64,000 nt of DNA from Metallyticus violacea (GCA_030762175.1 CM060834.1:32672501-32736500), one strand, 5' to 3'. Numbered from the stretch's first letter, positions 12,139 to 24,677 are shown. Made by a program: numbers and translations. The notes: a model not told the origin generated them from the sequence alone.

Positions 12139-12151
12139 AATAATGAGATAT

Positions 12152-13280
12152 GAATGTACTAGATAATTTAATATTTATTATGAATTTCATACATAGCTGT
12201 AAATATAAAATACACATTTAGGACAAAATTATATTGGAAATCATTATTGCTACAAATTGAATTAGAAACGATTATCTTTTAAAATAATGATTTAAATAGA
12301 AAGCTTCGGGTTTGCATTTTGGATACCTGTTAAACATTTTCGCATTCTATATCGCTTCCGCTTCAACATTTTCTTCAGTCAGTTGATGACATATTTCCCT
12401 TCAATGGATCAACAGATGTGGAGAAATATTTCAGACGAGTAATAACGAAAGAACATGTCTTAAGAGTAGTTAATAATATATAGAAGCTTATAACAATTCA
12501 TATAGCTAGTAATTTCTTCATTTGCATAGTACATAAAGAAAAACCTCCAATTTGCATTGCCTTATTAGATTTAAATATGTCTGTTTATAAAGCATCCTTT
12601 CAAATTCCAAGATTCATTTCGTTACAACTGTACTATGTTTATTTTTAAGGTTGTTCCAACATTTGCTCATTTTAATTGATTGTATGATATCTCTGCCTTC
12701 AGACCCATCTACTTATGATTTATTATACTTATGTTACAGAGGGTAATCTTAGGCCTGCGTCCACAACTAAACGGGGTCTCGCGGGGCCAATGTCTTGCCA
12801 ATTGCCCACTACTTCAAGGATATGTTCCTTTCATATTTCTACTTGCACAACTTTGACCAATAATAGCTTGCACAAAATATTAGTGTTGTTTCGTAATGAG
12901 CACTAATTTGTGTTAATGGAGTTATTCGTAATGTTCTTCAATTGCAGTCACCACATTTCTGTCATTTTTAATGAAAATTGCATTCGCTCACAACGGCTCT
13001 ACTTCCAGAGTTTTAATATCAGCCATAGCAATATTTTAACTTTCTCTGCAGTATGGGAGATACTTTATTTTTAGAGCCATAACACTCCAGAAAGACTTGA
13101 GTATATGTACGATCCAATGAATTGCGGTGTTTTTCCATCGAGCGTGCGCACACGTGTTTCCCGCCATTGATTAGAACACGGTCACGCTAGCTTCTGACTG
13201 TCATTATGAATCTGTGGTTGAGTTCAGTTCAGTTATCACTAGTAGTGTATTTTGTTCTGTATTTAATCACAAAGTGAATT
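12152..13280. other. Non-coding stretch; right end likely 5' part of an IS630-like element
   Basis: No gene recognised in most of it. The last ~200 bases precede the ATG at 13281 of a disrupted IS630-like transposase and are probably that element's 5' untranslated part. Its terminal repeat was not found. Confidence 0.4.
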
Positions 13281-13291
13281 ATGGCCCAGTA

Positions 13292-14611
13292 CGAGGTCTG
13301 TTCAAAAAGTATCGCAAATTTTGTGTTTTTTCAAAAAGTATTTATTTATTCATGAATATCTATGTTGTACTCTTCAAAGTAATCCCCACCAGGTATTATA
13401 CACTTGTGCCAACGTTTTTTCCAATCCTCGAAGCACTTTAAAAATCGTTATTTGTCATCTTGTTCAGCTCCGCCTTCGATGCCGTCTTTATCTCCTCAAT
13501 CGTGGCGTAGCGTCGTCCTTTCATGGGTCTCTTGAGTTTTGGGAACAAAAAAGGTCACAGGGGCCAGGTCTGGGGAGTACGGTGGCTGCGGCATCATAAG
13601 TGTGTTGTTTTTGCCCAAAAAGTCGCGCACAAGCAACGATGTGTGAGCAGGGGCGTTATCATGGTGCAAAAGTCAATTTTTGTTCTTCCACAAATCCGGG
13701 CGTTTCTGGCGCATTGCTTCGCGCAAATTGCGCATAATTTGCAGGTAATATTCCTTATTGACCGTTCTACCCTGTGGCAAGAACTCATGATGCACCACGC
13801 CCCAGCAATCGAAGAAAACTGTAAGCAAAACCCTCACATTCGACCGAACTTGGCGCGCTTTTTTCGGTCTTGGCTCGTGTGGCAGCATCCATTGGGATGA
13901 TTGAGCTTTAGTTTCCACGTCATAACTATAAACCCATGATTCGTCACCAGTTATGACCCTCTGGAGCAAATTTGGGTCTTCGCGGACAGAGTTCAACAGC
14001 TCCTTAGCAACGTTAATGCAATAGTGTTTTTGGTCGAAATTGAGCAACTTTGGTACGAATTTTGCGGCGACTCGTCTCATGCCCAAATCATTGGTAAAAA
14101 TCGAATAGCACGAGCCAATCGATATGTTTAGGTCCTCAGCAACTTCTCCAACGGTGATTCGACGATTGGCCAATACTATTTTCTTCACTTCTTCAATGTT
14201 TTCGTCTGTTGTTGACGAGCACGGGCGTTCGGGACGCTCTTCGTCGTTCACATCTTCTCGATCCTCTGAGAACATTCTGTACCACCGATAAACGTTGCTT
14301 TGGTCCAAGGTAGCTTCACCATATGCCACAGTCAACATTCGGAATGCATCCGCGCACTTAATTTTGTTTTTCACACAAAATTTGATACAGATTCTTTGTT
14401 CCATTTTTTTGGAGTAGGCAAAAATCGAAAACGAGCCAAAACACGTCCAAGCAAAATAGTTGTCAACAATTAACTGAACATTCAAAATGGCCGAGCTTGT
14501 CAACATAAGTGAGGGACATGAATACTAACATAACGTCACAAAACAATCGAAAATCGAATATACGTAGCCCGCGGAAATTCAAAATTCCCGATACTTTTTT
14601 AAGAGACCTCG
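13292..14611 (-). mobile_element. Mariner transposon, full length (1320 bp)
   Basis: The element is bounded by TA at 13290-13291 and 14612-14613, the target duplication of mariners. Inverted terminal repeats are CGAGGTCTGTTCAAAAAGTA on the left and, as reverse complement, CGAGGTCTCTTAAAAAAGTA on the right. The length is that of a complete mariner. It encodes a minus-strand transposase and sits inside an older IS630-like transposase gene. It is the best preserved DNA transposon in the window. Confidence 0.95.
13346..14404 (-). pseudogene. Mariner transposase, disrupted late in the gene
   Basis: The ATG at 14404 opens MEQRICIKFCVKNKIKCADA, the start expected for mariner transposases. Order of parts: N-terminal helix-turn-helix; NVYRWYRMFSEDREDVNDEE; second helix-turn-helix with NRRITVGEVAEDLNISIGS; first catalytic Asp in VITGDESWVYSYD; the GRTVNKEYYLQIMRNLREA block. 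The frame is open to 13673. There the family's usual Trp codon is a TGA stop, just before LLHHDNAPAHTS (second catalytic Asp). Small indels follow around YSPDLAP and the third catalytic Asp, and again near the end. C-terminal KRWHKC and GGDYFE remain readable. It is therefore probably inactive but recently so. An upstream in-frame extension to 14506 is not part of the protein. Confidence 0.92.
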
Positions 14612-15312
14612 TATATGTTCCCTACTGCACATATGTTTATTTTATCGTATATGTTAACTCAGCCAGCTCAAGCTCAAAGATGATTTGAAGAAATATTTCG
14701 AGTGTGAAAGTTCTAGACAGCAAACTATCCATAATCTTCATAATAAATTTCATACCACTGTTAGTGTTTAGTCTAAGAAACCTGACAGACAGCGTAGGGT
14801 TCTAACCGAAGAGACATCTAAGTCTTCGGTCATCCTGAGGAGAACTTCCGCAAAACATCACTTAGAAATCTCTCAAAATAAAGAGGAATTTCTTGAGACT
14901 CTGTGAAAAGAATAGTGAACTTTTAAAGTTAAAATCATATAAATTAACTTCCCTTCTTTCTTTTAGAGAATTAATCACCAGAGAGCAAGATTTCACATTT
15001 TTTCAACAAGATTCCGCCACAGTTCATACAGCGAACATTTCAATGAGAGAGGTTGAATGTTTCAGATTGACCGGGTTATTAGCAAGAATTTGTAGCCCCC
15101 CTCCGTCCCCCCGACCGAATCCTTGCAAGTGAACTGAAAAAGGATTGCAAACAAAAAACGTGGTTACCCTGGAAGGATTGAAACAAAATATCCCCAGAAA
15201 TAGTCATCATTACCCAACCTGGACTACAATGAATGATGGATAGTTATTATAAAGAAACACCAAAAATGTATGGATAAAGACGGTGGCCAGTTTCAGCACG
15301 CCCTCACATAAA

Positions 15313-17540
15313 TTGAAGTAAAGCATTTTAAAGTAGTTAAGGGAACTTTTAGATGGTTGCAAAACAAGTTGGTTCTTTGTTCATTGAATCGCTCTTTACT
15401 TGTCTCTTAAACGCTAACTGAGTTGTAATAACAGAGAGATATAAATAATGCTTGTTTTTGTAGCGCTAGGCTGTAAAAAAAAAAAAAAAAAAAAAACTAC
15501 GTTTATTTTATCTAGTTCCTTAATTCACCAGATTCTAACTAAAGGTACTGTCATAATCTAAAGAGTTATACGCGTGCACATGTTTCTGAAGATGGCATAC
15601 ATTGTGCTAAAATAAAGGCTAGAAAAAATATAACTGTGATAAAATGTTTCTTCTTTTTTGATTATTTACAAACTTCAGGTTCTTTAATTTTCTCTCCTAG
15701 TTTTACATTTAAGAGTTCTCCTGCAATTAACATAATAAATTTTTTCTTCATTCCTTTAAATTTCCAGCATTTTTACGGTCCTTGTAAGACGCATAAGGAT
15801 CAATAGCATCAAGAAATTACGTTGAAGGCATGAAAACTCCCAAAAACTGGAACCGTGCTTGAATCCAAGACTCTTGGATAAAGAGATTATCTCCATTTTT
15901 TTATGAGGACTTCGAAATCCTCAGGAATACTGAAAAGCCACACTCTACGAGCAACATCAGCTGTTGACAGAGTTCTTGCTCTTCTCCTCACGCGCCGAAT
16001 GATGTAAGGTCACCCCCGCAAACTGCCCACCAATAGGAAGGCGCCTCAAGGTATAACCGGTGTTGGAGGCGATGTACCTTTCGCAGACAAGATAGTAGTG
16101 GTCACCTGCTCGCACAGAACTGCCGCTCAGGTGAGTCAACCCCGCTGACAACAATCATTTCATTATTTCATTGTTAAACTGCGCTGAGAGAATATGAGAG
16201 TGTATGAAATAAATGGTCATCTCTTGAAAAGGTGTAGCAGGACTAGCAGAGTTATTGGATGTGTACTGTAAATATGAACTAGCTGTTATTGCTGTAGTAG
16301 TGAAATAAATAAAAACAAATCTAAATCGTGTTACCTTTATAGGCAAATATTATCCTTATTACAAATATCCATAAAAGCAACCCGAATTAGAAGTCATTAA
16401 AGAATACTTCGTTCTATTTTCCAGTTTGGGTTCATTTTTTATTGGGAAATTTTTAGATTAGAAGGATATTATATGTTATCGCTTTCTGCGGGCACATTTA
16501 AATTGTAATTTTTTCCATTTTATTCGTTTTAAACGTTAATATGCCTATACGTAACGTGAAATTATCCAAAACAGAAGTGATATTGGCTTTTGAATTCCAA
16601 TGAAATAAATTAAAAATTAAAATAAAAGTTTAATAACTTATGATTGCTTTTGCTTTCATTATGTTAATATTGTAATCTGCAATTTTGTGATTTTTGAATA
16701 CATGCTGAAGTTATCTAGAACTTATTTGTTCATAAGTATGAATTTTTTTTTCATCTCCTTAAAATAGTTTCATTATGGTGACAGTCAGAAGATTAGAATC
16801 GCCCTCTTATTAATTGAATTTTTAAGATGATGTTTTTGCGGTCAAGCTTTTGAAGGGTGGTTGTCAAAAGTATAATAGTACTAAGATTTAAAATATTTTA
16901 AGGGAATAGTACCTATTTAATTAATTTATTTCTCTTTTTCAAGTTCTCATTTTATGCTTTTCAATTAGATTTTATTTTTGGTGCATTAACCACTCACTGA
17001 TAAACCAAAATTTTATTAGTATATAAGTATTTTTAAATTAGTAAGCAATGTTAGTACCCTGGAAAATTGTGAGTAGTGCATACACGTTAAAGAACATTTA
17101 TTTATACCAACCTCTCTCAGGAAGTATTAATACTTTCATATTTTTTGAACCAGTTGCAAAACAAAATGACCACTTAAAATCACGCCATCCAGATTCAAAA
17201 AGATGAATGGTGGTTACGTACAAAAATAAAATCCAATTTAAATTGTAAAATTAGTATTTTTATAGAATATGAAAAACAGGAATCTATTTTAGTTAGGTAT
17301 TTTCCAAATGAAAAATCGCTTATTAAAATCTTTGGAATTGCCTTTAAAATCTTAACTACAAAAATCACCTTTAGAACTCCACTAATACTACTTTAAAATT
17401 AAAAAAGGGCTTAATTTTCTGTCAGTTTTCTAAGGTTTAGAAAAATAGTTCAAATTAAAAAAATATCATTTTTACCTCTGTATCATTCTTTGTCATCTAT
17501 AGGACCATGCGTTGAATTGTTACCTGGGCATGGGTAGATT

Positions 17541-17572
<32 letters not shown>

Positions 17573-17709
17573 GGTCACTGTATAATGTAATTTATCCATA
17601 AGGAAGTGGAAAGACAATATTGATGAAAAGATAGTGATGACGACAAGATGAAATTGATACTTGGAAAAAGGGAAACACATGCACACACACACATACATAT
17701 ATACATTTT
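15313..17709. other. Non-coding stretch with A-run and a GC-richer patch
   Basis: No gene recognised. A poly-A run lies at about 15476-15497. A GC-richer patch at about 15950-16150 has a 65-codon minus frame with no motif I know. A poly-T run lies at about 17546-17572. Confidence 0.4.
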
Positions 17710-17721
17710 ATCCCAGAATTT

Positions 17722-18001
17722 TTACCGCCACGGGTGACCGAGGTCGTTAAGGTGCGGACTCGTGAGCGGGAGGCCTGGAATTCGAATCCCATCAGGACCG
17801 TCCTTCATGACTGGGGTTTTTTCCAGGTTTTCCTCAGTCCTCATAACTGGCAAATGCCGGGGAGGTACCTTAAACTTAGGGAACGCTTCCTTCCTTAAAA
17901 AGAATCCTTCCCCAATATATCATTTCATCTCATGTGTTATCAGTGTCCAACGCCTGTGGTACCTCAGTAGTAAAAAACGGGCGTTAAACACTATTAAAAA
18001 A
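17722..18001 (+). mobile_element. SINE family B, copy 2, with perfect target duplication
   Basis: A full-length copy. The tRNA-like head CCACGGGTGACCGAGGTCG carries the A-box region and ATTCGAATCC the B-box. The body has GGCAAATGCCGGGGAGGTAC and ends with GGGCGTTAAACAC plus an A-rich tail. The 12-bp direct repeat ATCCCAGAATTT flanks it at 17710-17721 and 18002-18013. Confidence 0.93.
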
Positions 18002-18436
18002 ATCCCAGAATTTATGTATATTTTTTCGAGATAGATAACCCAAATTTCGCCGTGAGGGTTGGATAAAAGCAGCAGCTGATTTAACCTGACTACTGAAAAC
18101 GTGCCACATTGCATAAATACTTAACTCACATGAACTGGCACTAAATTCAGCAGTTTAGAATGATTAACCGATAAAAGAAGTTACACGCAATAGAAGTACA
18201 CAGGTAGATTAATGTAACTGTGCATCATTTGAATACTAGTTTTGCAGTTTATTCAGTATGAAAATATTAGAGAAATGTAAGGAAAAAATTGTACACATTG
18301 TCTAATTTTGTTTATCCGCAAAACCCCTGCAAGAGCAAGCGTGCCATGAAAGCACATGGGGATATAGTTTGAAAAAAAATGAATGGCGATTCAGCGACAC
18401 TGAATATGTATGTACATATATCACTAATTGGTAAAG

Positions 18437-18720
18437 AATGAATGAATTTTGTTTAACGCCCGTTTTTGCTATAGAGGCACCACAGGCGATGGGCACTGAT
18501 GATACATGAAATGAAATGATATATTGGGAAAGAAATTGTTTAGGAAGGAAACATTCCAGGCCTAAGTTTAGGGTACCTCCCCGGCATTTGCCATTTATGA
18601 GAACTGAGGAAAATCTGGGAAAAACCTCAGTCAGGGAGGATGGTCCTGGCGGGATTCGAACCCCAGACAACCCGCTCACAAGTCGGCGCCTTAACGACCT
18701 CGGCCAGTCGGTGCTCTAAA
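18437..18720 (-). mobile_element. SINE family B, copy 3, inverted relative to copy 2
   Basis: The reverse-oriented copy starts at the 3' end with GTTTAACGCCCGTTTTTGCT and closes with the tRNA-like head (CCTTAACGACCTCGGCC on the plus strand). TGGTAAAG flanks it at 18429-18436 and 18721-18728. It stands head-to-tail inverted to copy 2 only ~435 bp away, so the two can pair. The 125-codon frame through it is a repeat artefact. Confidence 0.9.
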
Positions 18721-18728
18721 TGGTAAAG

Positions 18729-20977
18729 TGACCCACATTGCACAAAGATTAAATCTAACTAATTTATGTGAATAAAGCTCAAATCTAAGTTAACAACATT
18801 CACTGTGTATCATTTTAGGTCTGTTTCTAATTGACTTTCGTTTACATTTTTATTCAGTTACCTCCAGATATTCTTAAGTATATACATCAAGTATCTTTCT
18901 CCGATGGTTTCACAAGAGCTGTGCAATTCTTCATTTTTAAATTAGAATATCAGCAAAAATGAACAATCTGGCCATTTGTTTCATATCATAATTGAAATTT
19001 GTATGCTCAAGGTGCTGGTTAATTCAAATTCTGTATGCCATTCTGTTTACGCCTGTATGCTTAAAAGTTTACAAATGCTTTTCAATAAACATTTTTCCAA
19101 TGTGTGCAATGTTATGCTTCGTTTTTATGCCCTTAGCAAACCCTTGATCCGAATCGTGTCTAATTTGCTACTATGCTTTCAGGATGTTTTAGTAGCATGT
19201 GATATTTCATGCTTAGTTCCATTATCATTAGAATTAATAATGAAGGAGGCTGTGGTTGAATTGCAGAGCGTTAGTAAGCAAGCTGCAAATTAAAATTTAA
19301 ACTTTATATTACGAATAACTAAATATATGGGCTAAGGTTCTGGAATTCTTATTATAAAATAACCTTACTGGCTTCCAAAACTTAAAAGTGTCCTGGTAGA
19401 ACAGAATAGCTTGACACTAAGTACCTATTTAACATTCTAGAGATTCGTGGTAAAATCTTGGCCATTTTGTTGAAACCAAATCAAGAAACACATCCATTTC
19501 CATCTCTTTAAAGGGATTAAAACATTAAGTTGCAAAATATTAAACTACAATTATTTTAATATGTTTATTGGCAACTGATAACACAAACTGATGAACTATT
19601 ATGAATATTTCGATTTTTATTATAATTTACAATCTCTTCTGACTGTTTCGTGCTAAGGCAGTCATCTGTTTTTTTTAATAATATAGTAGGCTGTTGCTGC
19701 ATATGAAAATATAAGTATATTGAATATTTCATTCAATACTAATATGCGAATGTATTTATTTATTTGTTTAATTATTATTCTATTCACGAAATTGGTGCAA
19801 AGGAATTTAACGATAAAATTAAAACTATATCTACACATGATGTTATCCATTTTGGTGCACATTAAAAACATTCTTGGTTGTGTATAATTACATTCTATGC
19901 TGGCTGCTTGCCATGGAAGAAATAGTGAAACTAAGTTATTTGGAATTCAACTTCTGAAGCAAGGAAGCTTCGAACAAAGCCTCGCCTAGCAAAGTTTACA
20001 TCCTATTGCCTTCTGGAAGTCAACTAACTATAAATCTTTCTCTGCAAACGATGAACTACCAGCTGGTCATCAACTTGACTGAAATGACACGCTACTGATA
20101 AACCACACATTCTATTACTATACAAAGAATGACTCAGACCAGTTTACTAATTTCAAAATTCTTTATTTAGAGATAGGAATATGTGTAATACAGTTTTATC
20201 AGTATTACTGGGATGACTCCTAAAACTAGGGAAACATAAGTTTTGAAAATCAGCTTTGTAACGCGTAATATAAATGTGTTAAATATTAGCTTTTCATGGC
20301 ATTACTTTAATTAATTTTCAATAGAAAGATAATGGGTGAAAAGAAGAGAAAGATGCCACTTTATAAAGTTCATCGTTTATAAGAAGACTTACTGTGCCCT
20401 CGCGTATGAGGATGAATAAACCCTAAGGCGCCACAAGCCCCATACACCACACTGTACGCACTACTAGGCCTCTCTAATAAGTCCACACAACTTTGGAAAT
20501 CAAAAAGAGGATCTAGCCCTGTTGAAGCAACTTATTCTCTGGGAGTTGAGTGCCGAAGGATCGCAGTTGTCACTTCCCAGGTTTAGAGACCAGGATCACT
20601 AAGGTTTTAAAGACAAATCAGAACCATAAGTCAGAGTTGTCTTCGACGGCGTGACATTAAAATGAAATGTTATAAAATGGAGAAAGGGAGAAACTCCAAG
20701 AAGGTCCGAAAAACCACAAATTTGTACATCACAAATGTCAATTCATGCTAGTAAGATTCCAGCTCTACAGCCCAGTTCTTTATCCAGCTGAGATTTTAGA
20801 ATCACCTAGATGACGTCAATGTTAGATGAAAATGTTTTGAAGTACATGCAGTTTTTAAAAGATTCAAAAACATGAATTTTAGGGAACTAAGTAAAGATTT
20901 TAAATCTAAATGATTACTACGAATATTCTCTTCTCTCCGTACATATGCTGATTGTGCAAACTTCCAACTTCTCAAAG
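18729..20977. other. Non-coding stretch, nothing firmly recognised
   Basis: No gene recognised. The 105-codon frame at 18976-19293 lacks family motifs. A weak tRNA-like head may lie on the minus strand near 20750-20810, too degraded to call. Confidence 0.4.
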
Positions 20978-21721
20978 TTTTAAGGGGTATAGTAAAGGGA
21001 AGGGGGTAAAATCATATTTTTGTTTTTATACCAAATTAATATTTGGAAATTTATCTTTATTTTCGTATGATTTTCATTATGGTTCCTTGGTTATAAGTAT
21101 TTTAATACATTTTTAATCATAGCATTGCAGAAACTATTTTTATTGGATTTTGTGAGCATTTGTGCAGTTTAAATCTTACATCTCAGGAACTATTTGCTCT
21201 AGAAGCCTGTTGTTTGTCTTGAATGATAGAAAAAAAAATATTTCACAAATAGGCAGTGTTTGCATGACATTTTACTTTGTTGTTTTATAATGTTGGAGGG
21301 TTTTAGCTGGTGTTTTGCTCAAAAAGTTATTTTTCTATAAAAACAATCTTTTGGCATTTTGTTTATTTATTTATTTTTTGCATAAGCTTCCCATTTTTTA
21401 GGATCTGTTTAAGACATTTCTTTGAAAATTTTACCACTTATTCATAATATTATTGTGATGATGTGGATTTATTATAGTAAAGTTAGAACTAAATGTGACA
21501 AATTAAAAAAAAATGTTGGGGGGAAAATAGGAAAAAAACAAACAATTGAAAATCATTTATAATTTGCTTATGAGTCATGGTATAATGGTGAAAATAGATC
21601 AGCAAATTTCAAATACGTGCATCTGTATGCTGTAATAGTTTCATTTCATTGGTTTTAATAGTCCTTTTGAAAATTGATAAAGTTAACTTACAAGGATAGG
21701 CCTTTCATACTCCCCTTAAAA
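20978..21721. mobile_element. MITE-like element, TIR starting TTTTAAGGGG
   Basis: TTTTAAGGGGTATAGTAAAG at 20978-20997 is mirrored by the right end 21702-21721, whose reverse complement begins TTTTAAGGGGAGTATGAAAG. The interior is 744 bp long, very AT-rich and without coding potential. TTAA within both ends could be the target duplication, with the repeat proper starting GGGG. The palindromic element at 49079-49840 has the same outer motif and length. Confidence 0.6.
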
Positions 21722-22995
21722 TTAAACTGAGCTTGCCTTTCAAACCATTGCAACTAAATTCGGAGCAATCTTAAATTAAATTTCCGTAAATGGTGCTGAA
21801 ATACATCATCCGGTGGCTCTATCCCACTCTATATATAGTGACATCCAGTATACATAGTGACATCTAGTACATATATAAAACATAAAAAACTTTAACAGGT
21901 GTCTTAACTCTTCACCACTTGCTCTTCCAACTGAAATTCCATCACTTTCCGCTTCTACTTCTGAGCTGGCAGCCTCATAATGAGAAAGACGCAAGGAGAA
22001 AAATGCTAGGAATAAAGTGAACAAGAAAGGGGGGGCGGGGCGGTAAACGTCCAGAGGCTTAACCTAAACGGCCATGGTGCCGCACCAGGTCCTTGTCGCA
22101 TCACATTACTTGGGACGGTTGAAAGCACCTTACCTTGCTATTCGCTTGCAATTTATTGGCTTGTCACTTTCAGAAGTACATGCTATCAGGATTTGGCAAA
22201 CAAATTTCTGTACCGTACGACCTTCACGTTTTAAAGCTACTTTCAACATTAACATTTAACTGCATCGATACGAGCTCCACAATCGAGCACTTACGTTGAA
22301 ACGAATTACATGCCGAGCATGCAAATAGCATAGTACATGCACGAACTGTTATGAAACGTATGAAAAGTAAAAATGCAAATTATATGTCCTTTAACCGCTT
22401 TTGTTAGTAGTAAAATTCATTTTAGTACCTTACTTATGATTTATAATTATGAACGTTCAAAATTAATATTTCCTTATTTATAATTAGTGTAATTAATTTC
22501 TCTTCAGTAGTTGGGATGGAATTTGAATTTTTATTTGATATGTAAGCACAATTAATGTTGTATTCGCTGATATTTTATTTTTCATGTGTATTTTAGTTAT
22601 ATTATTTTCTTAGACATTTCCGAAGTAAGAATAATTAAATTCACTGGTGTACACAGTTTTTGCTGAATGAAAAATGTTCATATTTTCTGATACCTTACCA
22701 CATACAATCTCTCAAACAAGCCTTAATTTTGTTTCATTTGGCTACAAATTTTTAGAAAAAGATATAGAAAATAACAATTTTTATTATCTGTTCATTGCTC
22801 AGTCAAACAAAATGAATGTAAACAAAATAATAAATCGTTCTCTTTGTGAATGGGACATGGGGCTAAATCAGAGCATTGGACTAGAAAAAAATTAGTCAGC
22901 AAGGAGCAATTTGGTTACTGGAGAAAAAAATGTGAAGTATAAACCATTGGTTTCTCCTTCTAATGTCCTTATTCCACTACTCCATATTAAGTTAA
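21722..22995. other. Non-coding stretch, nothing recognised
   Basis: About 1.3 kb with a G-rich run near 22028-22043. No gene or repeat family recognised. Confidence 0.4.
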
Positions 22996-23265
22996 GTCGG
23001 TTCTGATGGTTTAGTGGTAAGCATATTTGCCTTGTAAGCCCAAGATCGCGGCCAAGGTGGATGGATTTTTTCAGCCAAGTATGGATTTCTTCGGAAGGGA
23101 AGTAAAGCCTTGGATCCCATGTCGTACTTTTACGGCACGAAAAAGAAAACCTCAAGCCTGAAAGAGGAGTACTCTGAGCAAAATTTACCGGCCGTTTCAC
23201 GCCCTGAATAGAATGGAGTGCTGATGACCTGAGGTGTTAAAGAGCGTCCGCAAATAAAACAAATT
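22996..23265 (+). mobile_element. SINE family A, copy 2
   Basis: The tRNA-like head GGTTTAGTGGTAAGCATA is followed by a damaged B-box (part of the GGGTTCGAACCC region is deleted), then the body TTCGGAAGGGAAGTAAAGCC, GTTTCACGCCCTGAATAGAA and GAGCGTCCGCAAATAAAAC. Short indels mark it as older than copies with clean target duplications. No duplication is evident. Confidence 0.88.
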
Positions 23266-23639
23266 AACAACGTAATAAATTAAGCCTGATGAAGCAATTT
23301 GTTACTGCTCTGAATAAGGGTGGTGATTGTTTCATCTCTCTTGTTACAAAGTTCCCACAGAAAACTGAAGCTAAGATAGCAGCAGATATTTTCGGTGAAT
23401 CCCAGAAATGTAAACAAGATTTTGGTATAGGTATCTTATAGAAGTTTAAATAACAAGTAGTAGATATTGGGAAAGGGAGATAAAAAATAGAATTTAATTG
23501 AGTAAAATATTTGTAACGATTTATATTCAATATGGCGGAAAAAAAACATTTGGAAAAATACAAGAAAAATATATAGAAAAAGCAATGGTGGAATCTTTTT
23601 GAGATATTGGGGGGTAATGAATAAGTATTATCGAAAAAG

Positions 23640-23965
23640 CAGTTGAAATGGGTTATCTCAGACGGAGCGCGAGAATGGATCATATTAAAAATCTGTAAAT
23701 TAGAAACAACATGGATGCAAAAGAAACAATACTCCAAAGAATTGAAAACAAGAGCCTAAAATGGTTTGGCCATTTGATGAGAATGGGAGAGGACAAATGA
23801 CCTTAACAGTGTACGAATAGCAACCACCAGGAAGAACTTAGAACAACGAGATTATGCAGGCAATGGCAAGAAGAGGTTTAACACTTGAAGACATTCAGGA
23901 TAGAAGGATGTGGATAATTGGCATAAGAAGACGACAGTATCTGTAAAAGCCTGAGATAGATAAAA
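23640..23965 (+). pseudogene. Non-LTR retrotransposon C-terminal fragment
   Basis: The plus-strand translation contains ILQRIENKSLKWFGHLMRMG near 23733-23790, the hallmark C-terminal tail of insect RTE/Jockey-like ORF2 proteins. RRQWQEEV-like and EDxQDRRMWxxxxRRRQ-like remnants follow to about 23945. Stops and frameshifts interrupt it. No reverse transcriptase core is attached. Confidence 0.75.
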
Positions 23966-24677
23966 TTAATAAGCCCAACACACTGCTATGATCATGAGCA
24001 TCATTATTCATGTATTAGATATTTCTGGTAATATGTCACCTGTCCACACAATTATATACCCAAAGTCTGCGTGGGAGTTTGGTGATAAGAATTCTTTCCA
24101 AATGTTATTTTCACTTGTTTCTGTACATGTTAATTATTTCATTTATTTAAAAAATGTTACTCTGAGCAGAAATCGTATTTTTTTTTTTTTTTTTGTGAGT
24201 TTATCCTGCAATATGCCTGTAATCTTAATTTATATTTTTGTTTCATGACCCATACTACACTTCCACACACAAATCAGAGACAGATAATGACTTTATAAAA
24301 TGTTGGCATTGTTTCATTTCGTGTTTTACTACAAAGAGCCCTTCTAATTGTACTATTCATATTGATGTATTTTTTCAATTTTTTTTTTTCTTCTTTCTGG
24401 TGAAACTTTCGTAAATATGATATTGTGTTCCGAGAAATTTAAATGTATTAACTGGTTCAATTTATTGCTTTCAATGGTTAATTTAGATCGAATACCCTTT
24501 TTGCCTTGAAAAGTCACAGTTTTATTTTTCACTACAGATGTGTTCGTATTATATTCAATGGGCATTTTATATAGCTTATACAATTATTTCCGCTAATTAT
24601 TCTCATTTATTATTATTTAGTTCCTATTATTTAAGTTATGTGCATAATGTGTAAGTAAATTTATCTACTGTCAAATT
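23966..24677. other. AT-rich non-coding stretch
   Basis: No feature recognised besides a T-run at about 24179-24195. Confidence 0.4.

Larger units (their letters stand above)
13281..15312 (+). pseudogene. IS630-like transposase relic split by a mariner
   Basis: The frame starts ATGGCCCAG (13281-13289), is cut at a TA by the mariner at 13292-14611, and resumes TATGTTCCC after it, giving MAQYVP across the junction. It continues through a degraded helix-turn-helix (SSRQQTIHNLHNKFHTTVSV near 14705-14770) and then KKPDRQRRVLTEET near 14777-14818. The second catalytic block follows (FFQQDSATVHTANISM near 14998-15045), then a degraded SPRPNPC block and a C-terminal KDGGQFQHAL near 15275-15305. The first catalytic block appears lost. 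N-terminal layout matches the copy at 39961 ([19 protein letters not shown]). It is dead from stops, deletions and the insertion. Confidence 0.8.

Noticed and set aside
18302..18719. Two overlapping frames of 125 and 67 codons
   Set aside because: Both lie largely within SINE B copy 3, and equivalent frames appear in the other SINE B copies.
18976..19293. 105-codon frame as a small gene
   Set aside because: Composition and residue pattern show no domain, no signal peptide of convincing form, and no splice or promoter support.
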